Assembly: GCA_965661625.1 (NCBI GenBank)
Contig: CBFIEM010000013.1
Span: 24,556 to 88,555, forward strand
DNA length: 64,000 bases
Direction: 5' to 3'
From: GCA-2705995 sp965661625
Lineage (GTDB): Bacteria > Bacteroidota > Bacteroidia > Flavobacteriales_G > Salibacteraceae
In this document: piece by piece, positions 1 through 8,936 of the stretch
Layout of the letters: every line of letters starts with the position of its first letter
Numbering within the stretch: the stretch's first letter is position 1
Position numbers and translations under genes: made by a program
The notes under the pieces: generated by a model
What the model was told of the DNA's origin: nothing
What the model saw: only the letters and a program-made list of their open reading frames with translations
Database searches by the model: none

Positions 1-915
1 CCAAACACCTGGGATGTTTGTTTGGTAATGGTCGTTTACAACAACTTTACCTTTATCTGTAGCGATTCCAACATCTTCAAGTCCGATATTTTCAATGTTA
101 GAAACCACACCAACAGCTGAAAGCACGATGTCACAGTCCATCTGCTCTTCGCCTTTTTTAGTTTTAATGGTAACCTTACACCCTTTTCCTGAAGTGTCTA
201 CTTGTTCAACTGAAGCATTGGTCATTACCTTCATTCCCATTTTCTTGAATGATCGACCTAGTTGCTTTGAAACATCTTCATCTTCATTGGGAACGATTTG
301 AGGCAAATACTCAACCAACGTTACTTCAGTTCCCATAGATTGGTAAAAATAGGCGAATTCAGAGCCAATGGCTCCAGATCCAACAATTACCATTTTTTCG
401 GGTTGTTTGGGTAGTGTCATCGCTTCACGATACCCAATAATTTTCTTTCCGTCTTGTTGCAGGTTTGGAAGTGAACGAGAACGTGCACCTGTAGCAACTA
501 TGATATTCTTTGCTTCAAGTGTTGATGCTTTACCGTCCTTATCAGTAACCTCAAGCTTATTTGCCGCTTTGAGTTTACCAGTTCCCATTACAACATCAAT
601 CTTGTTCTTTTTCATCAAGAATTGAATTCCGTCGCTCATTCCACTAGCAACACTTCTACTGCGTGCTACAACACTTTTAAAATCGTGTTTGGCATCTTTT
701 ATCGTGATACCGAAATCGCTTGCATGATTGATGTACTCAAATACTTGTGCACTTTTTAATAGTGCTTTTGTAGGGATGCACCCCCAGTTTAGGCAAATTC
801 CACCAAGCGATTCGCGCTCAACGATGGCTGTTTTCATGCCGAGTTGTGCTCCGCGAATAGCTGCAACGTAGCCCCCTGGTCCGCTACCCAATACTATAAG
901 ATCGTATGATGCCAT
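1..915 (-). CDS. lpdA: Dihydrolipoyl dehydrogenase (E3), C-terminal part missing at window edge
   Basis: FAD-dependent enzyme that reoxidises lipoamide of 2-oxo acid dehydrogenase complexes with NAD+. Reading the minus strand from ATG at 915 gives 305 residues without a stop up to base 1. The N-terminus has the FAD-binding GSGPGG motif, followed by the redox disulfide CLNWGC and then the NAD-binding GSGAIGSEFAYFY segment in the middle. The dimerisation domain, which holds the catalytic His-Glu pair, would lie outside the window. Family length is about 460-470, so roughly one third is missing because of the cut, not a mutation. The gene is transcribed away from the DUF4389 gene. Which complex it serves (pyruvate, oxoglutarate, branched-chain or glycine cleavage) cannot be told from this piece. 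Confidence 0.95.
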   Translation of the reverse strand, partial: MASYDLIVLGSGPGGYVAAIRGAQLGMKTAIVERESLGGICLNWGCIPTKALLKSAQVFEYINHASDFGITIKDAKHDFKSVVARSRSVASGMSDGIQFLMKKNKIDVVMGTGKLKAANKLEVTDKDGKASTLEAKNIIVATGARSRSLPNLQQDGKKIIGYREAMTLPKQPEKMVIVGSGAIGSEFAYFYQSMGTEVTLVEYLPQIVPNEDEDVSKQLGRSFKKMGMKVMTNASVEQVDTSGKGCKVTIKTKKGEEQMDCDIVLSAVGVVSNIENIGLEDVGIATDKGKVVVNDHYQTNIPGVW

Positions 916-1043
916 GAGATTGTATGTATTAAATTGTAATGCTTGTTTGCGGTGCGAATTTAAGCGTTCTCTATCGAATAATACCAAGTCTCTATGCTTT
1001 GATTGCCGAGTATCCCGTAAATCAACCACTTGTAACGTTGTGA

Positions 1044-1074
1044 TTGGATAGTTAATATGAGTGATATACTTTCG
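1044..1074 (+). promoter_or_regulatory. Possible promoter for the DUF4389 gene
   Basis: TTG at 1044-1046, a 20-base spacer, then TACTTTCG at 1067-1074, one mismatch from the Bacteroidota -7 consensus TAnnTTTG. It lies about 28 bases before the start codon, in the largest non-coding stretch of the window (916-1102, 187 bases), in which nothing else was recognised. Confidence 0.35.
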
Positions 1075-1102
1075 AACCACCTAATTAAATACTGATCCAA
1101 TC

Positions 1103-1726
1103 ATGAGTAAATTTAATGTTACGTACCAAGAGCGCTATTCAAGAGGAGAGTTAATCTTAAGGTCTATTGCAGGCTTCATTTACATTACCCTTCCGCACAG
1201 CTTTATTTTAACGTTTGTAGGAATTTGGAGTCAAATACTATCGTTTATATCATTTTGGGTCATCTTGTTTACCGGGCGATATCCTGAGAGTTTCTTTGAG
1301 TTTCAAGTGAAGTACTTGCGTTGGAATTGGCGCGTCAATGCCCGGATCTACAATCTAGCAGATGGCTATCCTGCATTTGGCTTAAGTGCTACCGATGAGT
1401 ATTCAGAGTTTGAAGTAACGTACCCAGAACAGTTAAGTCGAGGTCATTTATTGCTAAAAGCCTTTTTAGGTTTCTTGTATTGCATAATTCCTCATGTTTT
1501 CGTGTTAATGTTTAGGATGTTATTGTCGTTAGTACTGAGCTTTTTTGCATTCTGGGCTGTGCTATTTACTGGAAGCTACCCAAAGAGCTGGCATGAGTTT
1601 AACGTTGGCACAATGCGATGGGGAACGCGCTTAAACCTCTACTTGTTGTACATGACAGATGATTATCCGCCATTTTCAGGTAAACCATTGGCTCAAGAAA
1701 TGAACGCACAACCCACAGCAGATTAG
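1103..1726 (+). CDS. Membrane protein with two tandem DUF4389 domains
   Basis: Integral membrane protein of 207 residues made of two copies of the same unit, about residues 4-96 and 101-193. Each copy has a hydrophobic double span, then the hallmark WxxLFTGxYP, then a short amphipathic stretch ending in DxYPxF (WVILFTGRYPESFFEF in copy 1, WAVLFTGSYPKSWHEF in copy 2). This is the DUF4389 signature; the function is not known. Four or more membrane helices are expected. It is followed after 27 bases by a DUF4870-like gene and then an M48 protease, so the three may form one operon. The start is ATG; no closer alternative exists. Confidence 0.85.
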   Translation: MSKFNVTYQERYSRGELILRSIAGFIYITLPHSFILTFVGIWSQILSFISFWVILFTGRYPESFFEFQVKYLRWNWRVNARIYNLADGYPAFGLSATDEYSEFEVTYPEQLSRGHLLLKAFLGFLYCIIPHVFVLMFRMLLSLVLSFFAFWAVLFTGSYPKSWHEFNVGTMRWGTRLNLYLLYMTDDYPPFSGKPLAQEMNAQPTAD

Positions 1727-1753
1727 AACCAAGCAATAAAGAAAATTAGATAC

Positions 1754-2260
1754 ATGGAGTTAGAACAGAAATACCATCCCATATTGCAGCCAGATCAGTT
1801 AACCAATAGGGAAAAGGAAGATGGAATGGGTGCCTATTTAATGATGTTCGCATCTATTGCAGCGGGTTTACCACTTCCTATTATCAACTTGGTTGCATCA
1901 GTGATATACTATTTTACGAACCGTTCTAAAAGCAGGTTTGTACATTTTCATGCACTGCAATCACTGCTTTCTCAAGTTCCAACTAGTCTAATGAATGCAG
2001 GCCTTGTCTTTTGGATTATTCAAGTTTTCGTTTTTGAGAACATGGAGCGAAGTGAGGTGTTTTTCGGATACGCCGCCGTTGTTTTCCTTGCTAATTTGCT
2101 CTATTTCGCATTCAGTATCGTAGCCGCAGTTAAAGCCAGGAAAGGAAGGATGTATTACTTTATTTTCTTTGGTGGTTTAGCTTATCAGTGGATTTATTCC
2201 ACAGAAGGTAACTTGCATAAGGACCAATCGGAAGCAGCATCGAATAAGCCACCTTTTTAG
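1754..2260 (+). CDS. DUF4870-like membrane protein
   Basis: A 168-residue protein with three hydrophobic segments (about residues 27-50, 68-95 and 101-125) and the feature typical of DUF4870/Tic20-like proteins: a polar stretch reading SRFVHFHALQSLL between the first two segments, where the conserved His and Gln sit. The acidic N-terminus is probably cytosolic. Function unknown. It lies between the tandem DUF4389 gene and the M48 protease, whose ATG follows the stop by one base, so the two are likely translationally coupled. Confidence 0.75.
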   Translation: MELEQKYHPILQPDQLTNREKEDGMGAYLMMFASIAAGLPLPIINLVASVIYYFTNRSKSRFVHFHALQSLLSQVPTSLMNAGLVFWIIQVFVFENMERSEVFFGYAAVVFLANLLYFAFSIVAAVKARKGRMYYFIFFGGLAYQWIYSTEGNLHKDQSEAASNKPPF

Positions 2261-2261
2261 C

Positions 2262-3050
2262 ATGAAGGCCCAATTGCTAAAAGGTTTTGCCATTCTTGTT
2301 GTATCCTTTGCAGGATGTTGGTTCGTATTTTCGGTTTTTCTCCCGATACCTGATTTGGGAACTATCAAGTTGCCCGATAAACAAGAGCGCAAACTTGGCG
2401 ATCTAATTTTTAAATATACCATTGAGTTAGATGCGAGTTATGACTCTGTTAACTATGCTCAAATTCTGCAACACTTAGGTGAAATAGAACGCGTCTTAAA
2501 TGCTGACTCGTTGGACTTGAAATTACACGTAGTTAAGATGAATGCTCCCAATGCGTTTACCTTACCAGGAGGGGTTATTGTAGTTTCAACTAGTCTGCTT
2601 TCTACAGTAGACCATACCGAGGAGGTTGCTGCGGTAATTGCTCATGAGATGGGACATGTATACCATAGGCACGTAATTAAAAAGTTGGCACATGAATTTG
2701 GAGTGGCAATGCTTACCGCTGTTGTTACTGGTGGAGATCCTCCACTCACGGCTGAAATTACTAAGGCCTTGCTCAGTAACTATTTCAGCAGAGAGCATGA
2801 GCGAGAAGCTGATGCATATGCTGTAGAATTACTGGAACTTGCAGGATTATCGCCGTTGCATTTAGCTAACGCGTTTGAGTTCTTGAAAAGGTATGGGTCG
2901 ACTTCCGAAGAGTTTGAGATTATCAGCACACATCCTTCCATTGATAAGCGCATCGAAATGATCCAATCGGGTAACTATCCAGCGCCTACGTATGCTCATT
3001 TTACGTTTGATTTGGATGAGGTTACTGCATTAATCAACGTACAGCAATAG
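2262..3050 (+). CDS. M48-family membrane-anchored metalloprotease
   Basis: Zinc metallopeptidase of 262 residues. An N-terminal hydrophobic segment (about 7-27) should anchor or export it. The zinc motif HEMGH is at about 128-132 and the third ligand Glu is in EREAD near 182, both intact. The order (helix, catalytic domain, ...THPSIDKRIEMI near the C-terminus) is that of the M48 Ste24/BepA/LoiP group, which degrades damaged membrane or outer-membrane proteins. Its position behind two uncharacterised membrane proteins suggests envelope quality control, which is inference. Its 3' end overlaps the convergent ridA gene by 17 bases. Confidence 0.9.
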   Translation: MKAQLLKGFAILVVSFAGCWFVFSVFLPIPDLGTIKLPDKQERKLGDLIFKYTIELDASYDSVNYAQILQHLGEIERVLNADSLDLKLHVVKMNAPNAFTLPGGVIVVSTSLLSTVDHTEEVAAVIAHEMGHVYHRHVIKKLAHEFGVAMLTAVVTGGDPPLTAEITKALLSNYFSREHEREADAYAVELLELAGLSPLHLANAFEFLKRYGSTSEEFEIISTHPSIDKRIEMIQSGNYPAPTYAHFTFDLDEVTALINVQQ

Positions 3051-3411
3051 CGCTTATTTCAACATCTACGGCTTTTGGCAAACCAGCAACTGCAACAGTT
3101 TCTCGAGCCGGTTTTACTTGATCAAAAAATTGCTCGTAAACCCGATTAACACGCGGAAAAAAGGTCATGTCACTCAAGAAAATACTGCACTTAACAACAT
3201 GGCGTAAGTCCATGTCAGCAGCTTTTAATATGTGCTTGATATGATTAAGCGCTAGCTCCGTCTGTGCTTCAATGTTTTCGACAACTAGCTTTCCTGTTTC
3301 AGGGTTTATCGCAATTTGTCCGCTGATGTAAAGGGTATTATCTGCAAGAATTGCTTGGCTATAGGGTCCAATTGGTGCAGGAGCTTTCTCTGTGTATATA
3401 ATCTTTTTCAT
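3034..3411 (-). CDS. ridA: RidA-family 2-iminobutanoate/2-iminopropanoate deaminase
   Basis: RidA hydrolyses reactive enamine/imine intermediates released by PLP enzymes. The 125 residues match the family length. The N-terminal AKAP-like region reads APAPIGPYSQAI, the body has LYISGQIAINPETG, and the C-terminus has PARETVAVAGLP and VDVEISAIA, carrying the Arg that binds the substrate carboxylate and the conserved Glu. The start ATG at 3411 is 15-19 bases from the promoter element at 3430-3437. The gene is divergent to pabA (31 bases apart) and convergent with the M48 protease. Confidence 0.95.
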   Translation of the reverse strand: MKKIIYTEKAPAPIGPYSQAILADNTLYISGQIAINPETGKLVVENIEAQTELALNHIKHILKAADMDLRHVVKCSIFLSDMTFFPRVNRVYEQFFDQVKPARETVAVAGLPKAVDVEISAIAVR

Positions 3412-3429
3412 TTCTTTGACTTAATCAAC

Positions 3430-3437
3430 CAAAGCTA
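3430..3437 (-). promoter_or_regulatory. -7 promoter element of ridA
   Basis: On the minus strand this reads TAGCTTTG, an exact TAnnTTTG match, ending 18 bases before the ridA ATG. No convincing TTG box at the usual distance was seen; the -33 region would lie inside pabA. Confidence 0.45.
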
Positions 3438-3442
3438 AGAAG

Positions 3443-4015
3443 ATGCGCGTATTAATGGTCGATAATTTCGACTCCTTTACTTACAATTTGGTTCATTACC
3501 TCGAAGGTGAAGGGGCTGAGCTTACCGTGGTTCGCAATAACAATATTACACAAGCTGATGTAGCAAACTATTCACATGTAATAATTTCACCAGGTCCTGC
3601 GCTTCCAGAACAATCGGGAAGGTTACTCGAATTATTTAGCTGGTTGCGGAAGGATCAACACGTCTTAGGGGTTTGTTTGGGTATGCAAGCAATGGTAATT
3701 GCGGCAGGAGGAAAGCTGGAGCAATTGACTTCTGTAAGGCATGGCGTGAAGGAAGATGTACTGGTGGACCGTGCATTTTTAGAAGTGGGTATTTTCAAAA
3801 ATCTACCAGCAGTGTTCAGTGTAGGCTTGTACCATTCATGGAAAGTTGAATTGGGAGAAGCAACATCAGCTTACTACATTACGGCAAGATCCAGATCGGG
3901 AGTACCGATGGCTATCGCACATAAATCAATAAACTATTACGGAGTTCAGTTTCATCCAGAGTCAATCTTGTCTGAGCATGGAAGGGGAATACTTCGTAAT
4001 TGGATGGGAGCTTAG
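3443..4015 (+). CDS. pabA: Anthranilate/aminodeoxychorismate synthase glutamine amidotransferase subunit
   Basis: Class I glutamine amidotransferase that delivers ammonia to chorismate, for para-aminobenzoate (folate) or tryptophan synthesis. The 190 residues fit. The opening MVDNFDSFTYNLVHYLEG, the oxyanion ISPGP, the nucleophile Cys in GVCLGMQ (about 78) and the His-Glu pair in FHPES (about 171-173) are all present. No trpE, pabB or other trp gene is adjacent, which favours the stand-alone pabA role, although such subunits are often shared. The gene ends in a 4-base convergent overlap with the lptD-like gene. Confidence 0.9.
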   Translation: MRVLMVDNFDSFTYNLVHYLEGEGAELTVVRNNNITQADVANYSHVIISPGPALPEQSGRLLELFSWLRKDQHVLGVCLGMQAMVIAAGGKLEQLTSVRHGVKEDVLVDRAFLEVGIFKNLPAVFSVGLYHSWKVELGEATSAYYITARSRSGVPMAIAHKSINYYGVQFHPESILSEHGRGILRNWMGA

Positions 4016-6648
4016 TTGAGGTCGAACCAGCTGCGCTTCCGTTGAAGCTTTAAATCTTGAAGGACAGGAGCCTTAACTGCAATATCGAAAGTGTAGCTAG
4101 TTCGCGGTCCAAAAGGAATCACGTTGAAATTGATTTGCCAGCAATGCAAGTCTCGATTGATTGAAAAACGGGTGAATGAGAAATCATTGAGTTCAAAATC
4201 ATACCCGGATTGGTATTCTACTTTCCAGTTTTCAGTAAGGTTAAAATCACCCCCAAAAGTTACAGCATTATTAAACGTGGTTGTTCTTCCAACTTCACTC
4301 CAATTAGCCCTATAGTTCGCTGTGTAGCCAAATCGAAAGCTCCATGGAATGTTGAAATCCATGTAGCCGTTTTCGTGCTGTCGAATCTCTTCTAACTCAG
4401 CTTCAGAGCCATTCGGGGCAGCATCTCGCTTTGATTCATTTCGTTTGCTCCTCAAGGTGAAGTTTACAGCACCTCCAGCACGGACTAAACGGGCGAGATC
4501 GCCTGATTGATCAAATTGGGCCTTGTCGATAACATTTCCCTGATCATTTACCGCGTAAGGGTCCATGGTTGCGTTGGCTTGAAAATTAATTTTCCCATTG
4601 AGTATGGAAGAACGCACACTCATGGCAATGGCGCTCCAGTTGATGCTGTCTTTATAAATATCATAGCCAGTGGTAAAACGGAGTGCTTCAAAAATCTTTG
4701 CCTTTTTCAACTCTGTTGCCGTATCGCTGCGCGACTTGTATTTCATTTCTAAGTTGTTCATTAAATCAATTCCAACAACCCCAGCTCTTCGAGAGCTTGG
4801 AGCGCCATAAATGCCACCTTCGAAAATTGCGTATCGCTCATCAATTAGGTCGCCTGTTTGCGCATCAACAGCAACATGTGTTAGGTAATATGGGTCTGAT
4901 AAATCAGGTGTGAAATTAAAGCTTACAGAAGGAGTGAAGACATGACGAATTGCCTTGATTCGCGAAAACTTAGGTCGGTACATCCCATACATTTTGGTAG
5001 TAAGCGATGCTGCAAAACGCGCTTCATGAAATGATTCAAGTCCTGCAACCGTATCTGTTATTATGGTGGAGTCGGCCGAGTTAAACTGCTTCCTTACGGT
5101 CTTGAAATACATGGTGTTGGAGTAGTTCACACTTGGGGTAAGGGTGAAATACTTCATGGCTTTGATGGAGGTTGTGATAGGTAATGAGTGGCGCACACCG
5201 TTCTGAATTTTATCCAGCGACTCCTCTTTGAACAAATCGTCTTGTTTCCGGCGCACGCTGTTCTTAAAATCGAGTGTATAGTTCACCCCAATCTCCTTGA
5301 TACTCTTCCTAAAATTGCGTTGAAAGCTAGTTGAAGCAGGTGCCGACCAAAGTTTTTTAAATGGCTTTACCCGCGACATTGTGAAGGTTGCTTGAGGCAG
5401 TGTAATGTTAATAATGCTATCATTGCTATTCTGGTTGTGACTAGCAGAAAGTGTTAAGTTGAAAGGTGTGCCACCAAACCCAGTGCGGTACGAAATGTTC
5501 GACTGAAACGTATTTGATAAGTAGTTGTTGGGTGTAGTATTAAAGTCATTTCGGAAATTATCTACTGAACCTGCTTGAACGTTAGCCCTGAAATCAGAAT
5601 TAGGTCTAGCCTTGGGGTCCTGATTGTGCGTCCAGTTCACAAAAAATGAATTGCGCTCAGTAAAATCTGCAGCTTCAGGATCACCATCTTTCCCATTTAC
5701 ATAATCCAGTTTTAGTCTTCCGGTATGCTTATAACGTTTGTTATAATTGAAAATACTTCTTCCTGCCCATGAGCCATTGGTGTAAATGTCGCCAATAAGT
5801 TTGGCGTCGAAATGGTCGCTGAAACCAAAATAATATCCACCATTTTGCAAGAAGTAACCGCGATTTGGAGAGTTACCATAGGTGGGGATAACAATTCCAC
5901 TTTGCCTGCCGCGTTGATTGGGGAAAAATCCAAAAGGAAGTGCTAATGGGGTTTGAACGTCTTCGATAACCATGTTTGCGGGCCCCGTGACAATTTTATC
6001 ATCTTGGATAATTTTCAACTTAGAAGCGCGGATGTAAAAATGTGGGTGGTCAAGTGAGCACGTGGTGTAAAGTCCATTTTTAATGAAAATTACATCCTTG
6101 GAAGCTTTTTTAATGGTCTTTCCCTGAACATAGCCATCGCCTTCTTGCGTTTTAGCTTGATTTATTTTTCCTTTTTCAGAGGCATAGTTATAGGTCATTG
6201 ACTCTGCCCGATACTCTTTGGAACCTTCTTTAAATCGAGGCTTACCTTGGAGCACTCCATTGCTATCTGGTAATCCAGCAGCATAAACAGTGTTGTTACT
6301 CAGATCTAGCTCGATGTAATCAGCTTGTAGTGAAATATCCTCGTACTCAACTGTTGCTTCACCATAGAGGTAAACCTTTTCGTTTTGAAGATCATATTGA
6401 ATAGAATCCTGCGAAAAGTAATGCACCTTAGTGTTTATTGCAGGTTCCTTGGGTTCTGGTTGTTCAGCGGATTGTGGTATGGAGTCAACGCCTAAAGAAT
6501 CAGGCACGAAATTGGTGTCAGGCGCAATTGCAATAAGAAAATTGACGTTAGGGTTGAAGGCACCAAATGCACTCGTTACTTGGGTAGCCAAGAAAGCAAT
6601 TAACAAGATTGAGTGGAATACTCCTGATTTGGTTCTGACCTTGCCCAA
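4012..6648 (-). CDS. lptD: LptD-like LPS-assembly outer-membrane protein
   Basis: A large protein of 878 residues from the chosen start. A signal peptide (lysine-rich start, hydrophobic stretch, cut near SAFG) is followed by an acidic linker, an OstA/LptA-like N-terminal domain (for example VYLYGEATVEYEDISLQADYI and NGVLQGKPRFKEGSK) and then a long series of amphipathic strands rich in aromatic, Asn and Arg, ending in a Trp/Phe-rich strand. This is the Bacteroidota LptD/Imp architecture; it should place LPS in the outer leaflet. There is no ATG near the start: the reading frame is open up to TTG at 6711, but a TAGTTTTGC promoter box lies at 6689-6697, so I prefer the TTG at 6648, which also gives a proper signal peptide. 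An OstA/LptA-like partner lies at 11866. Confidence 0.88.
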   Translation of the reverse strand: MGKVRTKSGVFHSILLIAFLATQVTSAFGAFNPNVNFLIAIAPDTNFVPDSLGVDSIPQSAEQPEPKEPAINTKVHYFSQDSIQYDLQNEKVYLYGEATVEYEDISLQADYIELDLSNNTVYAAGLPDSNGVLQGKPRFKEGSKEYRAESMTYNYASEKGKINQAKTQEGDGYVQGKTIKKASKDVIFIKNGLYTTCSLDHPHFYIRASKLKIIQDDKIVTGPANMVIEDVQTPLALPFGFFPNQRGRQSGIVIPTYGNSPNRGYFLQNGGYYFGFSDHFDAKLIGDIYTNGSWAGRSIFNYNKRYKHTGRLKLDYVNGKDGDPEAADFTERNSFFVNWTHNQDPKARPNSDFRANVQAGSVDNFRNDFNTTPNNYLSNTFQSNISYRTGFGGTPFNLTLSASHNQNSNDSIINITLPQATFTMSRVKPFKKLWSAPASTSFQRNFRKSIKEIGVNYTLDFKNSVRRKQDDLFKEESLDKIQNGVRHSLPITTSIKAMKYFTLTPSVNYSNTMYFKTVRKQFNSADSTIITDTVAGLESFHEARFAASLTTKMYGMYRPKFSRIKAIRHVFTPSVSFNFTPDLSDPYYLTHVAVDAQTGDLIDERYAIFEGGIYGAPSSRRAGVVGIDLMNNLEMKYKSRSDTATELKKAKIFEALRFTTGYDIYKDSINWSAIAMSVRSSILNGKINFQANATMDPYAVNDQGNVIDKAQFDQSGDLARLVRAGGAVNFTLRSKRNESKRDAAPNGSEAELEEIRQHENGYMDFNIPWSFRFGYTANYRANWSEVGRTTTFNNAVTFGGDFNLTENWKVEYQSGYDFELNDFSFTRFSINRDLHCWQINFNVIPFGPRTSYTFDIAVKAPVLQDLKLQRKRSWFDLN

Positions 6649-6688
6649 GTTTTTTAAGGTATTTTTGCCTAACGCCTTGTTAGATCGT

Positions 6689-6719
6689 GCAAAACTAATA
6701 AGAATCAACAATTGCGTAA
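6689..6719 (-). promoter_or_regulatory. Promoter of the lptD-like gene
   Basis: Minus strand: TTA at 6719-6717, a 19-base spacer and TAGTTTTGC at 6697-6689, an exact match to the Bacteroidota -7 box TAnnTTTGC. Transcription would start near 6685, which leaves a leader of about 35 bases before the TTG at 6648 and makes the longer reading frame from 6711 unlikely. Confidence 0.55.
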
Positions 6720-6723
6720 CGAT

Positions 6724-7899
6724 ATGAATAAACCCAATGATACAAGGATAAGACCAGAAAACGGATTCCTGTTTTTGGCAACGTTATTTTTATTCACGTT
6801 CACGTGTTCGCTAAGCGCTCAGAAAGGTACCAATTCGTACCAAATCAAGACGTTAGTGATAGATCCGGGGCACGGAGGGAAAGACCCCGGTGCACTAGGT
6901 ACAGGCAGGTACAAAGACACAGAAGCTGATGTGGCATTGGCTGTAGGCTTGAAGTTACGGGACTATGTTAATGAGTATTTCCCGGGGATTAAAGTGATCA
7001 TGACGCGTGAAACTGACATTTTTATTCCGTTACATATTCGTTCGAAAATGGCGAATAAAGCAAATGCAGACTTATTCATTAGTATTCATTGCAACTCAAA
7101 TAACAATGCTGCTGCATATGGTTCAGAGACCTACATTCTGGGTCTCGACAAGACCAAGGCTCAGATGGATGTAGCTAAGCGTGAGAATCAAGTGATTTTT
7201 TTAGAAGAAGGTTATCAAGAGACTTATGAAGGCTTTGATCCCAATTCCATCGAGAGCTTAATTGCATTATCCATGATGCAAGGAGTATACCTAGACCGGA
7301 GCGCAACTTTAGCGGGAAATATACAATCACAGTTTAAGGAGCGGGTGAAACGCAGGGATCGCGGCGTAAAACAAGCCGGATTTTGGGTTATTTCACGGAC
7401 ATCAATGCCTGCAGTTCTCATAGAATTAGGTTTCGTAACCAATCCCACTGAAGAAGATTTTTTAAACTCAGAAGTGGGCAGAACTTATATGTCATCTGCG
7501 ATTTATCGGGCCTTTAAATCGTACAAAGAAACTTATGAAGTTCATGACTCAGTTCAAGTGCCACTTCGCATCGAAGGTGAACAAGTGGGGGATGAACAGA
7601 AGGTAATGAAGGAGCTTCCTACGAACGATGAATTGTTTTTTCGCGTTCAAATAGCATCGAGCTCAAGTAAGCTGCCATTGGAACCATATAACTTTAATGG
7701 TCTCGAAGGAGTTTCTGAAATGGAGAATGATGGAGTGTATAAATATACGGTAGGGAATGAGCCTGATTTTGAGACTGCTGTTAAGCTACAGCGAGAAATC
7801 AGAACAAATGCGTATAAAGATGCCTTTATCATTGCCATCTACAAAGGCAAAAGAATATCTTTACAGGAAGCTTTCGAAATGTTAAAATCAGACAGCTAG
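6724..7899 (+). CDS. N-acetylmuramoyl-L-alanine amidase (Amidase_3) with SPOR-like C-terminus
   Basis: Periplasmic zinc amidase that cuts the bond between MurNAc and the peptide stem. From the ATG at 6724 the protein has 391 residues: signal peptide (hydrophobic core ending CSLSAQ), then Amidase_3 with the zinc His in DPGHGGKDPGA (about residue 50), SIHCNSN, and the catalytic Glu in VLIELGFVTN. The last 80 or so residues (FFRVQIASSS ... TNAYKDAFIIAIYKG) look like a SPOR peptidoglycan-binding fold, as in many flavobacterial AmiC proteins. A TTG 12 bases upstream is in frame but less likely. It starts 12 bases from the top of the divergent lptD-like frame, so the two genes share a control region. 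The MCE gene follows after 5 bases. Confidence 0.92.
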   Translation: MNKPNDTRIRPENGFLFLATLFLFTFTCSLSAQKGTNSYQIKTLVIDPGHGGKDPGALGTGRYKDTEADVALAVGLKLRDYVNEYFPGIKVIMTRETDIFIPLHIRSKMANKANADLFISIHCNSNNNAAAYGSETYILGLDKTKAQMDVAKRENQVIFLEEGYQETYEGFDPNSIESLIALSMMQGVYLDRSATLAGNIQSQFKERVKRRDRGVKQAGFWVISRTSMPAVLIELGFVTNPTEEDFLNSEVGRTYMSSAIYRAFKSYKETYEVHDSVQVPLRIEGEQVGDEQKVMKELPTNDELFFRVQIASSSSKLPLEPYNFNGLEGVSEMENDGVYKYTVGNEPDFETAVKLQREIRTNAYKDAFIIAIYKGKRISLQEAFEMLKSDS

Positions 7900-7904
7900 T
7901 TATT

Positions 7905-8936
7905 TTGAAATATTCAAAAGAAGTACGAGTAGGATTAGTAGTAATAGCCGCACTGGCTGCCTTCTATTTTGGCATCAACTTTTTGAAAGGAGCTGATGTA
8001 CTTTCCAGTAAACGTCAATATTTCGCCATCTATCCAAGAGTAGACGGACTATCTAAGGATAATCCTGTTCAACTCAATGGTTATAAAATTGGGCGGGTTA
8101 ACAGCATTGCTTTGATGAAGGATTATTCAGGACGCATTCTTGTGGGTTTTGAAATCAATGAGGAAGGACTTGAAATTCCAAATAATTCAATTGCCTTGAT
8201 TGCGAGTTTGGATTTATTCAACTCTAAAGCAATCGCTTTAAAAATGGGGGATAGTCCGGTAACCGCAGTTTCCGGAGATACCTTGAATTCCGAAATCGAA
8301 GGTGATTTGAAAGCAGAAGTCGACAAACGACTGCGACCTTTAGAGCAAAAGACAAACGACCTCATTGGTTCAATTGATTCGGTTGTCACCATCGTAAAAG
8401 CCATCTTGAACGAAGATGCACGTAAGAACCTCACAGAGAGTTTTGAAAGTATTAATCGCTCGTTCAAGTCATTGGAAATGACAACGAAGCGATTGGATAC
8501 AATCATCCTTGCCGAGAAAGGAAAGATTTCTGCTATCCTCACGAATGTGAATAGCATATCAAATAACTTGAAGGAGAACAATGACCAAATCACGAGTGTT
8601 TTAAAGAACTTTAGCGCTATTAGTGATTCGCTTGCTGCGAGTAACCTCGTTGAAACTGTTAATAATGCTTCCAAGGCATTAAGTTCTGTAGCTTCAGTTA
8701 TGGAAAAAGTAGATCGGGGAGAGGGAACGATTGGGCAATTGTTGAATAACGACAGCTTGTATCATAATTTGGAGCATGCAACACTTGAGCTGGATATGTT
8801 GATGGAAGACATGCGTGTGAATCCTAAGCGTTATGTTCACTTTTCTGTATTTGGCAGGAAAGAGAAGGCGGAAGATAAACCGAGAAAGAAAGCGAGAACG
8901 AAACAAGAAACAGAAGGAAAAGATGGGATTGAGTAA
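7905..8936 (+). CDS. mlaD: MCE/MlaD-domain lipid transport protein
   Basis: Membrane-anchored substrate-binding subunit of a phospholipid (Mla-type) transporter. The start is TTG at 7905. One N-terminal helix (about residues 9-27) is followed by a single MCE domain (about 38-115; YPRVDGLSKDNPVQLNGYKI GRV region), then a long helical region with heptad character (about 125-290) which should form the tube-like extension, and a Lys/Arg-rich tail. At 343 residues it is of the usual flavobacterial length. No MlaE permease or MlaF ATPase is next to it, so the rest of the transporter lies elsewhere. It overlaps the next gene by 14 bases. Confidence 0.88.
   Translation: MKYSKEVRVGLVVIAALAAFYFGINFLKGADVLSSKRQYFAIYPRVDGLSKDNPVQLNGYKIGRVNSIALMKDYSGRILVGFEINEEGLEIPNNSIALIASLDLFNSKAIALKMGDSPVTAVSGDTLNSEIEGDLKAEVDKRLRPLEQKTNDLIGSIDSVVTIVKAILNEDARKNLTESFESINRSFKSLEMTTKRLDTIILAEKGKISAILTNVNSISNNLKENNDQITSVLKNFSAISDSLAASNLVETVNNASKALSSVASVMEKVDRGEGTIGQLLNNDSLYHNLEHATLELDMLMEDMRVNPKRYVHFSVFGRKEKAEDKPRKKARTKQETEGKDGIE

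Noticed and set aside
6649..6711. Upstream extension of the lptD-like gene to TTG 6711
   Set aside because: An exact TAGTTTTGC promoter box lies inside this extension and the shorter form has a better signal peptide; it remains possible.
8123..8674. 183-residue minus-strand reading frame opposite the MCE gene
   Set aside because: It lies fully within a well-supported gene, has low-complexity composition without domain or start signals, and is a shadow of the sense frame.
8833..8922. Upstream extension of the membrane Fe-S protein
   Set aside because: The added 30 residues are a Lys/Arg-rich shadow of the MCE gene end, while ATG 8923 has a good ribosome site.
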